From Vespa crabro (taxonomy: Eukaryota; Arthropoda; Insecta; Hymenoptera; Vespidae): a stretch of 64,000 bases of DNA. This document shows positions 12,178-24,353 of the stretch, piece after piece; position 1 is the stretch's first letter, and every line of letters begins with the position of its first letter. The notes under the pieces were generated by a model, which was not told where the DNA came from, did no database searches, and was given only the letters and a program-made list of their open reading frames with translations. The translations under genes and the position numbers were made by a program. Location of the stretch: contig NC_060955.1 in assembly GCF_910589235.1 (NCBI RefSeq), positions 11,676,837 through 11,740,836 on the forward strand, given 5' to 3'.

Positions 12178-12853
12178 TGTTTCATATGTTATATATGATT
12201 ATTAGCTCTTAAAGAAGTATCATCGAAATACGAAATTTCAAATCTCAATCAATATCAATGCTTTTATATTCTATCGACGCAGAATATACAATGGAACAAG
12301 AACATAAGTTTGTCACTATGTGTAAATACGAGTTTTAACATGAATATTGTCGAAAATTGAGATCGACACATGCGAATTTCTTTAATTGCAGAGATGTAAT
12401 CGTGAAACCATTGAACTTATTCGTACCACAGCTTGAGAAATGTTTCCAATCTATTCGGACATTGTATTTCTGAAGATCAAACATCCATTTTATATTGGAA
12501 TCGACGTTATAACCTTGTTTCATATTTTATATACGATTATTAGCTCATAAAGAATTATCATCGAAATACGAAATTTGAAATCTCAATCAATATCAATGCT
12601 ATTATGTTCTATCGACGCAGAATATACAATGGAACAAGATCATAAGTTTGTCACTATGTGTAAATACGAGATTCAACATGAATATTGTAGAAAAATGAGA
12701 TCGACACATGCGAATTTCGTTAATTGCTGAGATTTAATCGTGAAAGCATTGAACTAACTCGTACCACAGCTTGAGAATTGTTTCCAATCGATTCGGACAT
12801 TGTATTTCTGAAGATCAAACATCTATTTTATCTTGGAATCGACGTTTTAACCT

Positions 12854-13192
12854 TGTGTCTTATCGTATATACGTTTTTTCGTTCATAATGGCGTACCATC
12901 GAAATACGAAATAATGAAATCTCATTCAAATTCAATCAGTTTATATTCTGTCGACGCATAATAAAGATTACAACAAGAATATATCTTCCTGACTGTGTGT
13001 AAATAGAAGTTTTCACATGAAAATTGTCGAAAAATGAGATCGACAAATGCGAATTTTGTTAAATGCTGAGATAAAATCGTGAACACAATGAAATTACTCG
13101 TACCACAGCTTCAGAAATGTTTCCAATCTATTCGGACATTGTATTTCTGAAGATCAAACATTTATTTTATCTTGGAATCGACGTTATAACCT
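12854..13192. repeat. Monomer class A'' (exemplar, 339 bp)
   Basis: This is an A variant. The head reads TGTCTTATCG instead of TTTCTTATCG, with CAATCAGTTTATATTC, GTCGACGCATAATAAAG, AGAAGTTTTCACATG and TCTATTCGG. It opens the A''-F-G trimers. This copy has a private ACACAATGAAATT. The copies at 19280 and 45665 keep the plain TTTCTTATCG head on an A'' body, and the copy at 22662 reads TTTTAACATG, so heads and bodies have been exchanged. Confidence 0.8.
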
Positions 13193-13530
13193 TGTTTCAT
13201 ATGTTGTATACGATTATTAGCTCATAAAGAAGTATCATCGAAATACGAAATTTGAAATCTCAATCAATATCAATGCTTTTATATTCTATCGACGCAGAAT
13301 ATACAAAGGAACAAGAACATAAGTTTGTCACTATGTGTAAATACGAGTTTCACCATGAATATTGTAGAAAAATGAGATCGACACATGCGAATTTTGTTAA
13401 ATGCTGAGATAAAATCGTGTACACATTGAAATTACTCGTACCACAGCTTCAGAAATGTTTCCAATCTATTCGGACATTGTATTTCTGAAGATCGAACATT
13501 TATTTTATCTTGGAATCGACGTTATAACCT
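13193..13530. repeat. Monomer class F (exemplar, 338 bp)
   Basis: Diagnostic bases are CATATGTTGTATACG at the head, ACAAAGGAACAAGAAC, GAGTTTCACCATG, TTTTGTTAAATGCTGAG, TCGTGTACACATTG, CAGCTTCAGAAATG, CCAATCTATTCGG and GATCGAACATTT. It follows A'' and, except here, is followed by G. Its tail is close to the A tail, which fits the later F-to-A crossover at 60552-60889. Confidence 0.8.
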
Positions 13531-14882
13531 TGTTTCATATGTTATATATGATTATTAGCTCTTAAAGAAGTATCATCGAAATACGAAATTTCAAATCTCA
13601 ATCAATATCAATGCTTTTATATTCTATCGACGCAGAATATACAATGGAACAAGAACATAAGTTTGTCACTATGTGTAAATACGAGTTTTAACATGAATAT
13701 TGTCGAAAATTGAGATCGACACATGCGAATTTCTTTAATTGCAGAGATGTAATCGTGAAATCATTGAACTTATTCGTACCACAGCTTGAGAAATGTTTCC
13801 AATCTATTCGGACATTGTATTTCTGAAGATCAAACATCCATTTTATATTGGAATCGACGTTATAACCTTGTTTCATATGTTATATACGATTATTAGCTCA
13901 TAAAGAAGTATCATCGAAATACGAAATTTGAAATCTCAATCAATATCAATGCTTTTATATTCTATCGACGCAGAATATACAAAGGAACAAGAACATAAGT
14001 TTGTCACTATGTGTAAATACGAGTTTCAACATGAATATTGTAGAAAAATGAGATCGACACATGCGAATTTTGTTAAATGCTGAGATAAAATCGTGTACAC
14101 ATTGAAATTACTCGTACCACAGCTTGAGAAATGTTTCCAATCGATTCGGACATTGTATTTCTGAAGATCATACATCCATTTTATCTTGGAATCGACGTTA
14201 TAACCTTGTTTCATATGTTATATATGATTATTAGCTCTTAAAGAAGTATCATCGAAATACGAAATTTCAAATCTCAATCAATATCAATGCTTTTATATTC
14301 TATCGACGCAGAATATACAATGGAACAAGAACATAAGTTTGTCACTATGTGTAAATACGAGTTTTAACATGAATATTGTCGAAAATTGAGATCGACACAT
14401 GCGAATTTCTTTAATTGCAGAGATGTAATCGTGAAACCATTGAACTTATTCGTACCACAGCTTGAGAAATGTTTCCAATCTATTCGGACATTGTATTTCT
14501 GAAGATCAAACATCCATTTTATATTGGAATCGACGTTATAACCTTGTTTCATATTTTATATACGATTATTAGCTCATAAAGAATTATCATCGAAATACGA
14601 AATTTGAAATCTCAATCAATATCAATGCTATTATGTTCTATCGACGCAGAATATACAATGGAACAAGATCATAAGTTTGTCACTATGTGTAAATACGAGA
14701 TTCAACATGAATATTGTAGAAAAATGAGATCGACACATGCGAATTTCGTTAATTGCTGAGATTTAATCGTGAAAGCATTGAACTAACTCGTACCACAGCT
14801 TGAGAATTGTTTCCAATCGATTCGGACATTGTATTTCTGAAGATCAAACATCTATTTGATATTGGAATCGACGTTTTGACCT

Positions 14883-15220
14883 TGTTTCTTATCGTATATA
14901 CGTTTTTTCGTTCATAATGGCGTACCATCGAAATACGAAATAATGAAATCTCATTCAAATTCAATTAGTTTATATTCTGTCGACGCAGAATAAAGATTAC
15001 AACAAGAATATATCTTCCTGACTGTGTGTAAATAGAAGTTTTAACATGAAAATTGTCGAAAAATGAGATCGACAAATGCGAATTTTGTTAAATGCTGAGA
15101 TAAAATCGTGAACACATTGAAATTACTCGTACCACAGCTTCAGAAATGTTTCCAATCAATTCGACATTGTATTTCTGAAGATCAAACATTTATTTTATCT
15201 TGGAATCGACGTTATAACCT
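14883..15220. repeat. Monomer class A-del (exemplar, 338 bp)
   Basis: This is an A monomer that has lost one G, giving AATTCGACATTG (near 15159-15169) where other A copies have AATTCGGACATTG. The loss shortens it to 338 bp. The deletion recurs in the A monomers at 14883, 20972, 24354, 28075, 31458, 34841, 38900 (with an added C to A) and 42283, and nowhere else. It therefore marks one lineage and opens each super-repeat unit of region III. Seven of the eight copies follow a D monomer that ends TTTTGACC; 34841 does not. Confidence 0.85.
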
Positions 15221-17249
15221 TGTTTCATATTTTATATACGATTATTAGCTCATAAAGAAGTATCATCGAAATACGAAATTTGAAATCTCAATCAATATCA
15301 ATGCTTTTATATTCTATCGACGCAGAATATACAAAGGAACAAGAACATAAGTTTGTCACTATGTGTAAATACGAGTTTCAACATGAATATTGTAGAAAAA
15401 TGAGATCGACACATGCGAATTTCGTTAATTGCAGAGCTTCAATCGTGAAAACATTGAACTTACTCGTACCACAGCTTGAGAAATGTTTCCAACCGATTCG
15501 GACATTGTATTTCTGAAGATCAAACATCCATTTTATCTTGGAATCGACGTTATAACCTTGTTTCATATGTTATATACGATTATTAGCTCATAAAGAAGTA
15601 TCATCGAAATACGAAATTTGAAATCTCAATCAATATCAATGCTTTTATATTCTATCGACGCAGAATATACAAAGGAACAAGAACATAAGTTTGTCACTAT
15701 GTGTAAATACGAGTTTCAACATGAATATTGTAGAAAAATGAGATCGACACATGCGAATTTTGTTAAATGCTGAGATAAAATCGTGTACACATTGAAATTA
15801 CTCGTACCACAGCTTGAGAAATGTTTCCAACCGATTCGGACATTGTATTTCTGAAGATCATACATCCATTTTATCTTGGAGTCGACGTTATAACCTTGTT
15901 TCATATGTTATATATGATTATTAGCTCTTAAAGAAGTATCATCGAAATACGAAATTTCAAATCTCAATCAATATCAATGCTTTTATATTCTATCGACGCA
16001 GAATATACAATGGAACAAGAACATAAGTTTGTCACTATGTGTAAATACGAGTTTTAACATGAATATTGTCGAAAATTGAGATCGACACATGCGAATTTCT
16101 TTAATTGCAGAGATGTAATCGTGAAACCATTGAACTTATTCGTACCACAGCTTGAGAAATGTTTCCAATCTATTCGGACATTGTATTTCTGAAGATCAAA
16201 CATCCATTTTATATTGGAATCGACGTTATAACCTTGTTTCATATTTTATATACGATTATTAGCTCATAAAGAATTATCATCGAAATACGAAATTTGAAAT
16301 CTCAATCAATATCAATGCTATTATATTCTATCGACGCAGAATATACAATGGAACAAGATCATAAGTTTGTCACTATGTGTAAATACGAGATTCAACATGA
16401 ATATTGTAGAAAAATGAGATCGACACATGCGAATTTCGTTAATTGCTGAGATTTAATCGTGAAAGCATTGAACTAACTCGTACCACAGCTTGAGAATTGT
16501 TTCCAATCGATTCGGACATTGTATTTCTGAAGATCAAACATCTATTTTATCTTGGAATCGACGTTTTAACCTTGTGTCTTATCGTATATACGTTTTTTCG
16601 TTCATAATGGCGTACCATCGAAATACGAAATAATGAAATCTCATTCAAATTCAATCAGTTTATATTCTGTCGACGCATAATAAAGATTACAACAAGAATA
16701 TATCTTCCTGACTGTGTGTAAATAGAAGTTTTCACATGAAAATTGTCGAAAAATGAGATCGACAAATGCGAATTTTGTTAAATGCTGAGATAAAATCGTG
16801 AACACATTGAAATTACTCGTACCACAGCTTCAGAAATGTTTCCAATCTATTCGGACATTGTATTTCTGAAGATCAAACATTTATTTTATCTTGGAATCGA
16901 CGTTATAACCTTGTTTCATATGTTGTATACGATTATTAGCTCATAAAGAAGTATCATCGAAATACGAAATTTGAAATCTCAATCAATATCAATGCTTTTA
17001 TATTCTATCGACGCAGAATATACAAAGGAACAAGAACATAAGTTTGTCACTATGTGTAAATACGAGTTTCACCATGAATATTGTAGAAAAATGAGATCGA
17101 CACATGCGAATTTTGTTAAATGCTGAGATAAAATCGTGTACACATTGAAATTACTCGTACCACAGCTTCAGAAATGTTTCCAATCTATTCGGACATTGTA
17201 TTTCTGAAGATCGAACATTTATTTTATCTTGGAATCGACGTTATAACCT

Positions 17250-17587
17250 TGTTTCATATGTTGTATACGATTATTAGCTCATAAAGAAGTATCATCGAAA
17301 TACGAAATTTGAAATCTCAATCAATATCAATGCTTTTATATTCTATCGACTCAGAATATACAAAGGAACAAGAACATAAGTTTGTCACTATGTGTAAATA
17401 CGAGATTCAACATGAATATTGTAGAAAAATGAGATCGACACATGCGAATTTCGTTAATTGCTGAGATTTAATCGTGAAAGCATTGAACTAACTCGTACCA
17501 CAGCTTGAGAATTGTTTCCAATCGATTCGGACATTGTATTTCTGAAGATCAAACATCTATTTTATCTTGGAATCGACGTTTTAACCT
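17250..17587. repeat. Monomer class G (exemplar, 338 bp)
   Basis: G combines an F-like head (CATATGTTGTATACG) with a D-like tail (GAGATTCAACATG, TTGCTGAGATTTAATCG, GAAAGCATTGAACTAACTC, GAGAATTG). It carries CTATCGACTCAG where almost all other monomers have CTATCGACGCAG, so that T is the best class marker. It closes every A''-F-G trimer in the array. The copy at 19957 lacks the T, so it may be ancestral or converted. The composition suggests an origin by F/D crossover (inference). Confidence 0.8.
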
Positions 17588-18602
17588 TGTGTCTTATCGT
17601 ATATACGTTTTTTCGTTCATAATGGCGTACCATCGAAATACGAAATAATGAAATCTCATTCAAATTCAATCAGTTTATATTCTGTCGACGCATAATAAAG
17701 ATTACAACAAGAATATATCTTCCTGACTGTGTGTAAATAGAAGTTTTCACATGAAAATTGTCGAAAAATGAGATCGACAAATGCGAATTTTGTTAAATGC
17801 TGAGATAAAATCGTGAACACATTGAAATTACTCGTACCACAGCTTCAGAAATGTTTCCAATCTATTCGGACATTGTATTTCTGAAGATCAAACATTTATT
17901 TTATCTTGGAATCGACGTTATAACCTTGTTTCATATGTTGTATACGATTATTAGCTCATAAAGAAGTATCATCGAAATACGAAATTTGAAATCTCAATCA
18001 ATATCAATGCTTTTATATTCTATCGACGCAGAATATACAAAGGAACAAGAACATAAGTTTGTCACTATGTGTAAATACGAGTTTCACCATGAATATTGTA
18101 GAAAAATGAGATCGACACATGCGAATTTTGTTAAATGCTGAGATAAAATCGTGTACACATTGAAATTACTCGTACCACAGCTTCAGAAATGTTTCCAATC
18201 TATTCGGACATTGTATTTCTGAAGATCGAACATTTATTTTATCTTGGAATCGACGTTATAACCTTGTTTCATATGTTGTATACGATTATTAGCTCATAAA
18301 GAAGTATCATCGAAATACGAAATTTGAAATCTCAATCAATATCAATGCTTTTATATTCTATCGACTCAGAATATACAAAGGAACAAGAACATAAGTTTGT
18401 CACTATGTGTAAATACGAGATTCAACATGAATATTGTAGAAAAATGAGATCGACACATGCGAATTTCGTTAATTGCTGAGATTTAATCGTGAAAGCATTG
18501 AACTAACTCGTACCACAGCTTGAGAATTGTTTCCAATCGATTCGGACATTGTATTTCTGAAGATCAAACATCTATTTGATATTGGAATCGACGTTTTAAC
18601 CT

Positions 18603-18941
18603 TGTTTCTTATCGTATATACGTTTTTTCGTTCATAATGGCGTACCATCGAAATACGAAATAATGAAATCTCATTCAAATTCAATTAGTTTATATTCTGT
18701 CGACGCAGAATAAAGATTACAACAAGAATATATCTTCCTGACTGTGTGTAAATAGAAGTTTTAACATGAAAATTGTCGAAAAATGAGATCGACACATGCG
18801 AATTTCGTTAATTGCAGAGATTTAATCGTGAAATCATTGAACTTACTCGTACCACAGCTTGAGAAATGTTTCCAATCTATTCGGACATTGTATTTCTGAA
18901 GATCAAACATCCATTTTATATTGGAATCGACGTTATAACCT
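18603..18941. repeat. Hybrid monomer class A/C (exemplar, 339 bp)
   Basis: The head is class A (TTTCTTATCG, T6 run, extra base, ATAGAAGTTTTAACATG, AAAATTGTCG) and the tail is class C (CACATGCGAATTTC, TTGCAGAGATTTAATCG, GAAATCATTGAAC, GAGAAATG, ACATCCATTTTATATTGG). The switch lies between about offsets 175 and 195, inside GAAAAATGAGATCGACA, which both parents share. It is always followed by D to make a dimer of 677 bp. Sixteen such dimers are present between 18603 and 51416. Several second-of-pair copies carry CACATTCGAATTTC. Confidence 0.8.
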
Positions 18942-20971
18942 TGTTTCATATTTTATATACGATTATTAGCTCATAAAGAATTATCATCGAAATACGAAAT
19001 TTGAAATCTCAATCAATATCAATGCTATTATATTCTATCGACGCAGAATATACAATGGAACAAGATCATAAGTTTGTCACTATGTGTAAATACGAGATTC
19101 AACATGAATATTGTAGAAAAATGAGATCGACACATGCGAATTTCGTTAATTGCTGAGATTTAATCGTGAAAGCATTGAACTAACTCGTACCACAGCTTGA
19201 GAATTGTTTCCAATCGATTCGGACATTGTATTTCTGAAGATCAAACATCTATTTGATATTGGAATCGACGTTTTAACCTTGTTTCTTATCGTATATACGT
19301 TTTTTCGTTCATAATGGCGTACCATCGAAATACGAAATAATGAAATCTCATTCAAATTCAATCAGTTTATATTCTGTCGACGCATAATAAAGATTACAAC
19401 AAGAATATATCTTCCTGACTGTGTGTAAATAGAAGTTTTCACATGAAAATTGTCGAAAAATGAGATCGACAAATGCGAATTTTGTTAAATGCTGAGATAA
19501 AATCGTGAACACATTGAAATTACTCGTACCACAGCTTCAGAAATGTTTCCAATCTATTCGGACATTGTATTTCTGAAGATCAAACATTTATTTTATCTTG
19601 GAATCGACGTTATAACCTTGTTTCATATGTTGTATACGATTATTAGCTCATAAAGAAGTATCATCGAAATACGAAATTTGAAATCTCAATCAATATCAAT
19701 GCTTTTATATTCTATCGACGCAGAATATACAAAGGAACAAGAACATAAGTTTGTCACTATGTGTAAATACGAGTTTCACCATGAATATTGTAGAAAAATG
19801 AGATCGACACATGCGAATTTTGTTAAATGCTGAGATAAAATCGTGTACACATTGAAATTACTCGTACCACAGCTTCAGAAATGTTTCCAATCTATTCGGA
19901 CATTGTATTTCTGAAGATCGAACATTTATTTTATCTTGGAATCGACGTTATAACCTTGTTTCATATGTTGTATACGATTATTAGCTCATAAAGAAGTATC
20001 ATCGAAATACGAAATTTGAAATCTCAATCAATATCAATGCTTTTATATTCTATCGACGCAGAATATACAAAGGAACAAGAACATAAGTTTGTCACTATGT
20101 GTAAATACGAGATTCAACATGAATATTGTAGAAAAATGAGATCGACACATGCGAATTTCGTTAATTGCTGAGATTTAATCGTGAAAGCATTGAACTAACT
20201 CGTACCACAGCTTGAGAATTGTTTCCAATCGATTCGGACATTGTATTTCTGAAGATCAAACATCTATTTGATATTGGAATCGACGTTTTAACCTTGTTTC
20301 TTATCGTATATACGTTTTTTCGTTCATAATGGCGTACCATCGAAATACGAAATAATGAAATCTCATTCAAATTCAATTAGTTTATATTCTGTCGACGCAG
20401 AATAAAGATTACAACAAGAATATATCTTCCTGACTGTGTGTAAATAGAAGTTTTAACATGAAAATTGTCGAAAAATGAGATCGACACATTCGAATTTCTT
20501 TAATTGCAGAGATGTAATCGTGAAATCATTGAACTTATTCGTACCACAGCTTGAGAAATGTTTCCAATCTATTCGGACATTGTATTTCTGAAGATCAAAC
20601 ATCCATTTTATATTGGAATCGACGTTATAACCTTGTTTCATATTTTATATACGATTATTAGCTCATAAAGAATTATCATCGAAATACGAAATTTGAAATC
20701 TCAATCAATATCAATGCTATTATATTCTATCGACGCAGAATATACAATGGAACAAGATCATAAGTTTGTCACTATGTGTAAATACGAGATTCAACATGAA
20801 TATTGTAGAAAAATGAGATCGACACATGCGAATTTCGTTAATTGCTGAGATTTAATCGTGAAAGCATTGAACTAACTCGTACCACAGCTTGAGAATTGTT
20901 TCCAATCGATTCGGACATTGTATTTCTGAAGATCAAACATCTATTTGATATTGGAATCGACGTTTTGACCT

Positions 20972-23900
20972 TGTTTCTTATCGTATATACGTTTTTTCGT
21001 TCATAATGGCGTACCATCGAAATACGAAATAATGAAATCTCATTCAAATTCAATTAGTTTATATTCTGTCGACGCAGAATAAAGATTACAACAAGAATAT
21101 ATCTTCCTGACTGTGTGTAAATAGAAGTTTTAACATGAAAATTGTCGAAAAATGAGATCGACAAATGCGAATTTTGTTAAATGCTGAGATAAAATCGTGA
21201 ACACATTGAAATTACTCGTACCACAGCTTCAGAAATGTTTCCAATCAATTCGACATTGTATTTCTGAAGATCAAACATTTATTTTATCTTGGAATCGACG
21301 TTATAACCTTGTTTCATATTTTATATACGATTATTAGCTCATAAAGAAGTATCATCGAAATACGAAATTTGAAATCTCAATCAATATCAATGCTTTTATA
21401 TTCTATCGACGCAGAATATACAAAGGAACAAGAACATAAGTTTGTCACTATGTGTAAATACGAGTTTCAACATGAATATTGTAGAAAAATGAGATCGACA
21501 CATGCGAATTTCGTTAATTGCAGAGCTTCAATTGTGAAAACATTGAACTTACTCGTACCACAGCTTGAGAAATGTTTCCAACCGATTCGGACATTGTATT
21601 TCTGAAGATCATACATCCATTTTATCTTGGAATCGACGTTATAACCTTGTTTCATATGTTATATACGATTATTAGCTCATAAAGAAGTATCATCGAAATA
21701 CGAAATTTGAAATCTCAATCAATATCAATGCTTTTATATTCTATCGACGCAGAATATACAAAGGAACAAGAACATAAGTTTGTCACTATGTGTAAATACG
21801 AGTTTCAACATGAATATTGTAGAAAAATGAGATCGACACATGCGAATTTTGTTAAATGCTGAGATAAAATCGTGTACACATTGAAATTACTCGTACCACA
21901 GCTTGAGAAATGTTTCCAACCGATTCGGACATTGTATTTCTGAAGATCATACATCCATTTTATCTTGGAGTCGACGTTATAACCTTGTTTCATATGTTAT
22001 ATATGATTATTAGCTCTTAAAGAAGTATCATCGAAATACGAAATTTCAAATCTCAATCAATATCAATGCTTTTATATTCTATCGACGCAGAATATACAAT
22101 GGAACAAGAACATAAGTTTGTCACTATGTGTAAATACGAGTTTTAACATGAATATTGTCGAAAATTGAGATCGACACATGCGAATTTCTTTAATTGCAGA
22201 GATGTAATCGTGAAACCATTGAACTTATTCGTACCACAGCTTGAGAAATGTTTCCAATCTATTCGGACATTGTATTTCTGAAGATCAAACATCCATTTTA
22301 TATTGGAATCGACGTTATAACCTTGTTTCATATTTTATATACGATTATTAGCTCATAAAGAATTATCATCGAAATACGAAATTTGAAATCTCAATCAATA
22401 TCAATGCTATTATATTCTATCGACGCAGAATATACAATGGAACAAGATCATAAGTTTGTCACTATGTGTAAATACGAGATTCAACATGAATATTGTAGAA
22501 AAATGAGATCGACACATGCGAATTTCGTTAATTGCTGAGATTTAATCGTGAAAGCATTGAACTAACTCGTACCACAGCTTGAGAATTGTTTCCAATCGAT
22601 TCGGACATTGTATTTCTGAAGATCAAACATCTATTTTATCTTGGAATCGACGTTTTAACCTTGTGTCTTATCGTATATACGTTTTTTCGTTCATAATGGC
22701 GTACCATCGAAATACGAAATAATGAAATCTCATTCAAATTCAATCAGTTTATATTCTGTCGACGCATAATAAAGATTACAACAAGAATATATCTTCCTGA
22801 CTGTGTGTAAATAGAAGTTTTAACATGAAAATTGTCGAAAAATGAGATCGACAAATGCGAATTTTGTTAAATGCTGAGATAAAATCGTGAACACATTGAA
22901 ATTACTCGTACCACAGCTTCAGAAATGTTTCCAATCTATTCGGACATTGTATTTCTGAAGATCAAACATTTATTTTATCTTGGAATCGACGTTATAACCT
23001 TGTTTCATATGTTGTATACGATTATTAGCTCATAAAGAAGTATCATCGAAATACGAAATTTGAAATCTCAATCAATATCAATGCTTTTATATTCTATCGA
23101 CGCAGAATATACAAAGGAACAAGAACATAAGTTTGTCACTATGTGTAAATACGAGTTTCACCATGAATATTGTAGAAAAATGAGATCGACACATGCGAAT
23201 TTTGTTAAATGCTGAGATAAAATCGTGTACACATTGAAATTACTCGTACCACAGCTTCAGAAATGTTTCCAATCTATTCGGACATTGTATTTCTGAAGAT
23301 CGAACATTTATTTTATCTTGGAATCGACGTTATAACCTTGTTTCATATGTTGTATACGATTATTAGCTCATAAAGAAGTATCATCGAAATACGAAATTTG
23401 AAATCTCAATCAATATCAATGCTTTTATATTCTATCGACTCAGAATATACAAAGGAACAAGAACATAAGTTTGTCACTATGTGTAAATACGAGATTCAAC
23501 ATGAATATTGTAGAAAAATGAGATCGACACATGCGAATTTCGTTAATTGCTGAGATTTAATCGTGAAAGCATTGAACTAACTCGTACCACAGCTTGAGAA
23601 TTGTTTCCAATCGATTCGGACATTGTATTTCTGAAGATCAAACATCTATTTGATATTGGAATCGACGTTTTAACCTTGTTTCTTATCGTATATACGTTTT
23701 TTCGTTCATAATGGCGTACCATCGAAATACGAAATAATGAAATCTCATTCAAATTCAATTAGTTTATATTCTGTCGACGCAGAATAAAGATTACAACAAG
23801 AATATATCTTCCTGACTGTGTGTAAATAGAAGTTTTAACATGAAAATTGTCGAAAAATGAGATCGACACATGCGAATTTCTTTAATTGCTGAGATGTAAT

Positions 23901-24353
23901 CGTGAAAGCATTGAACTAACTCGTACCACAGCTTGAGAAATGTTTCCAATCTATTCGGACATTGTATTTCTGAAGATCAAACATCCATTTTATATTGGAA
24001 TCGACGTTATAACCTTGTTTCATATTTTATATACGATTATTAGCTCATAAAGAATTATCATCGAAATACGAAATTTGAAATCTCAATCAATATCAATGCT
24101 ATTATATTCTATCGACGCAGAATATACAATGGAACAAGATCATAAGTTTGTCACTATGTGTAAATACGAGATTCAACATGAATATTGTAGAAAAATGAGA
24201 TCGACACATGCGAATTTCGTTAATTGCTGAGATTTAATCGTGAAAGCATTGAACTAACTCGTACCACAGCTTGAGAATTGTTTCCAATCGATTCGGACAT
24301 TGTATTTCTGAAGATCAAACATCTATTTGATATTGGAATCGACGTTTTGACCT
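20972..24353. repeat. Super-repeat unit of 10 monomers, alternative make-up (3382 bp)
   Basis: The blocks are A-del-B-E-C-D (20972), A''-F-G (22662) and A/C-D (23677). It has ten monomers like the common unit, but uses the five-monomer opening and only one A/C-D dimer. The A/C at 23677 also has a D-like core (TTGCTGAGATG, GAAAGCATTGAACTAACTC), a second-generation hybrid. The A'' at 22662 reads TTTTAACATG. B has a private CAATTGTGAAAAC. Confidence 0.85.

Larger units (their letters stand above)
10825..14882. repeat. Region II: two hexamers, period 2029 bp
   Basis: The first hexamer (10825-12853) is A-B-C-E-C-D, with starts at 10825, 11164, 11502, 11840, 12178 and 12516. The second (12854-14882) is A''-F-C-E-C-D, with starts at 12854, 13193, 13531, 13869, 14207 and 14545. 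The last four monomers correspond, and both D copies share GCTATTATGTTC. The first two monomers differ in class, so one hexamer had its opening replaced by an A''-F pair. The A at 10825 has CCAGAGTTTCAG, otherwise seen only from 55138 onward. The second hexamer ends TTTTGACC, as do the D monomers that precede most A-del copies. Confidence 0.88.
14883..20971. repeat. Super-repeat unit of 18 monomers (6089 bp)
   Basis: It is built of six blocks: A-del-B-E-C-D (14883), A''-F-G (16573), A''-F-G (17588), A/C-D (18603), A''-F-G (19280) and A/C-D (20295). The two A''-F-G trimers in a row are nearly identical, but the first ends ATTTTATCTTGG while the second ends ATTTGATATTGG. The trimer at 19280 has a TTTCTTATCG head and a G without the CGACTCAG mark. 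This is the longest unit in region III and looks like a ten-monomer unit with extra trimers inserted (inference). Confidence 0.85.

Noticed and set aside
14749..14964. Recurring 71-codon open frame on the - strand over D-A junctions
   Set aside because: It starts at TTG, spans two different monomers, and exists only because D and A are adjacent. No motif, signal peptide or membrane segment is visible.
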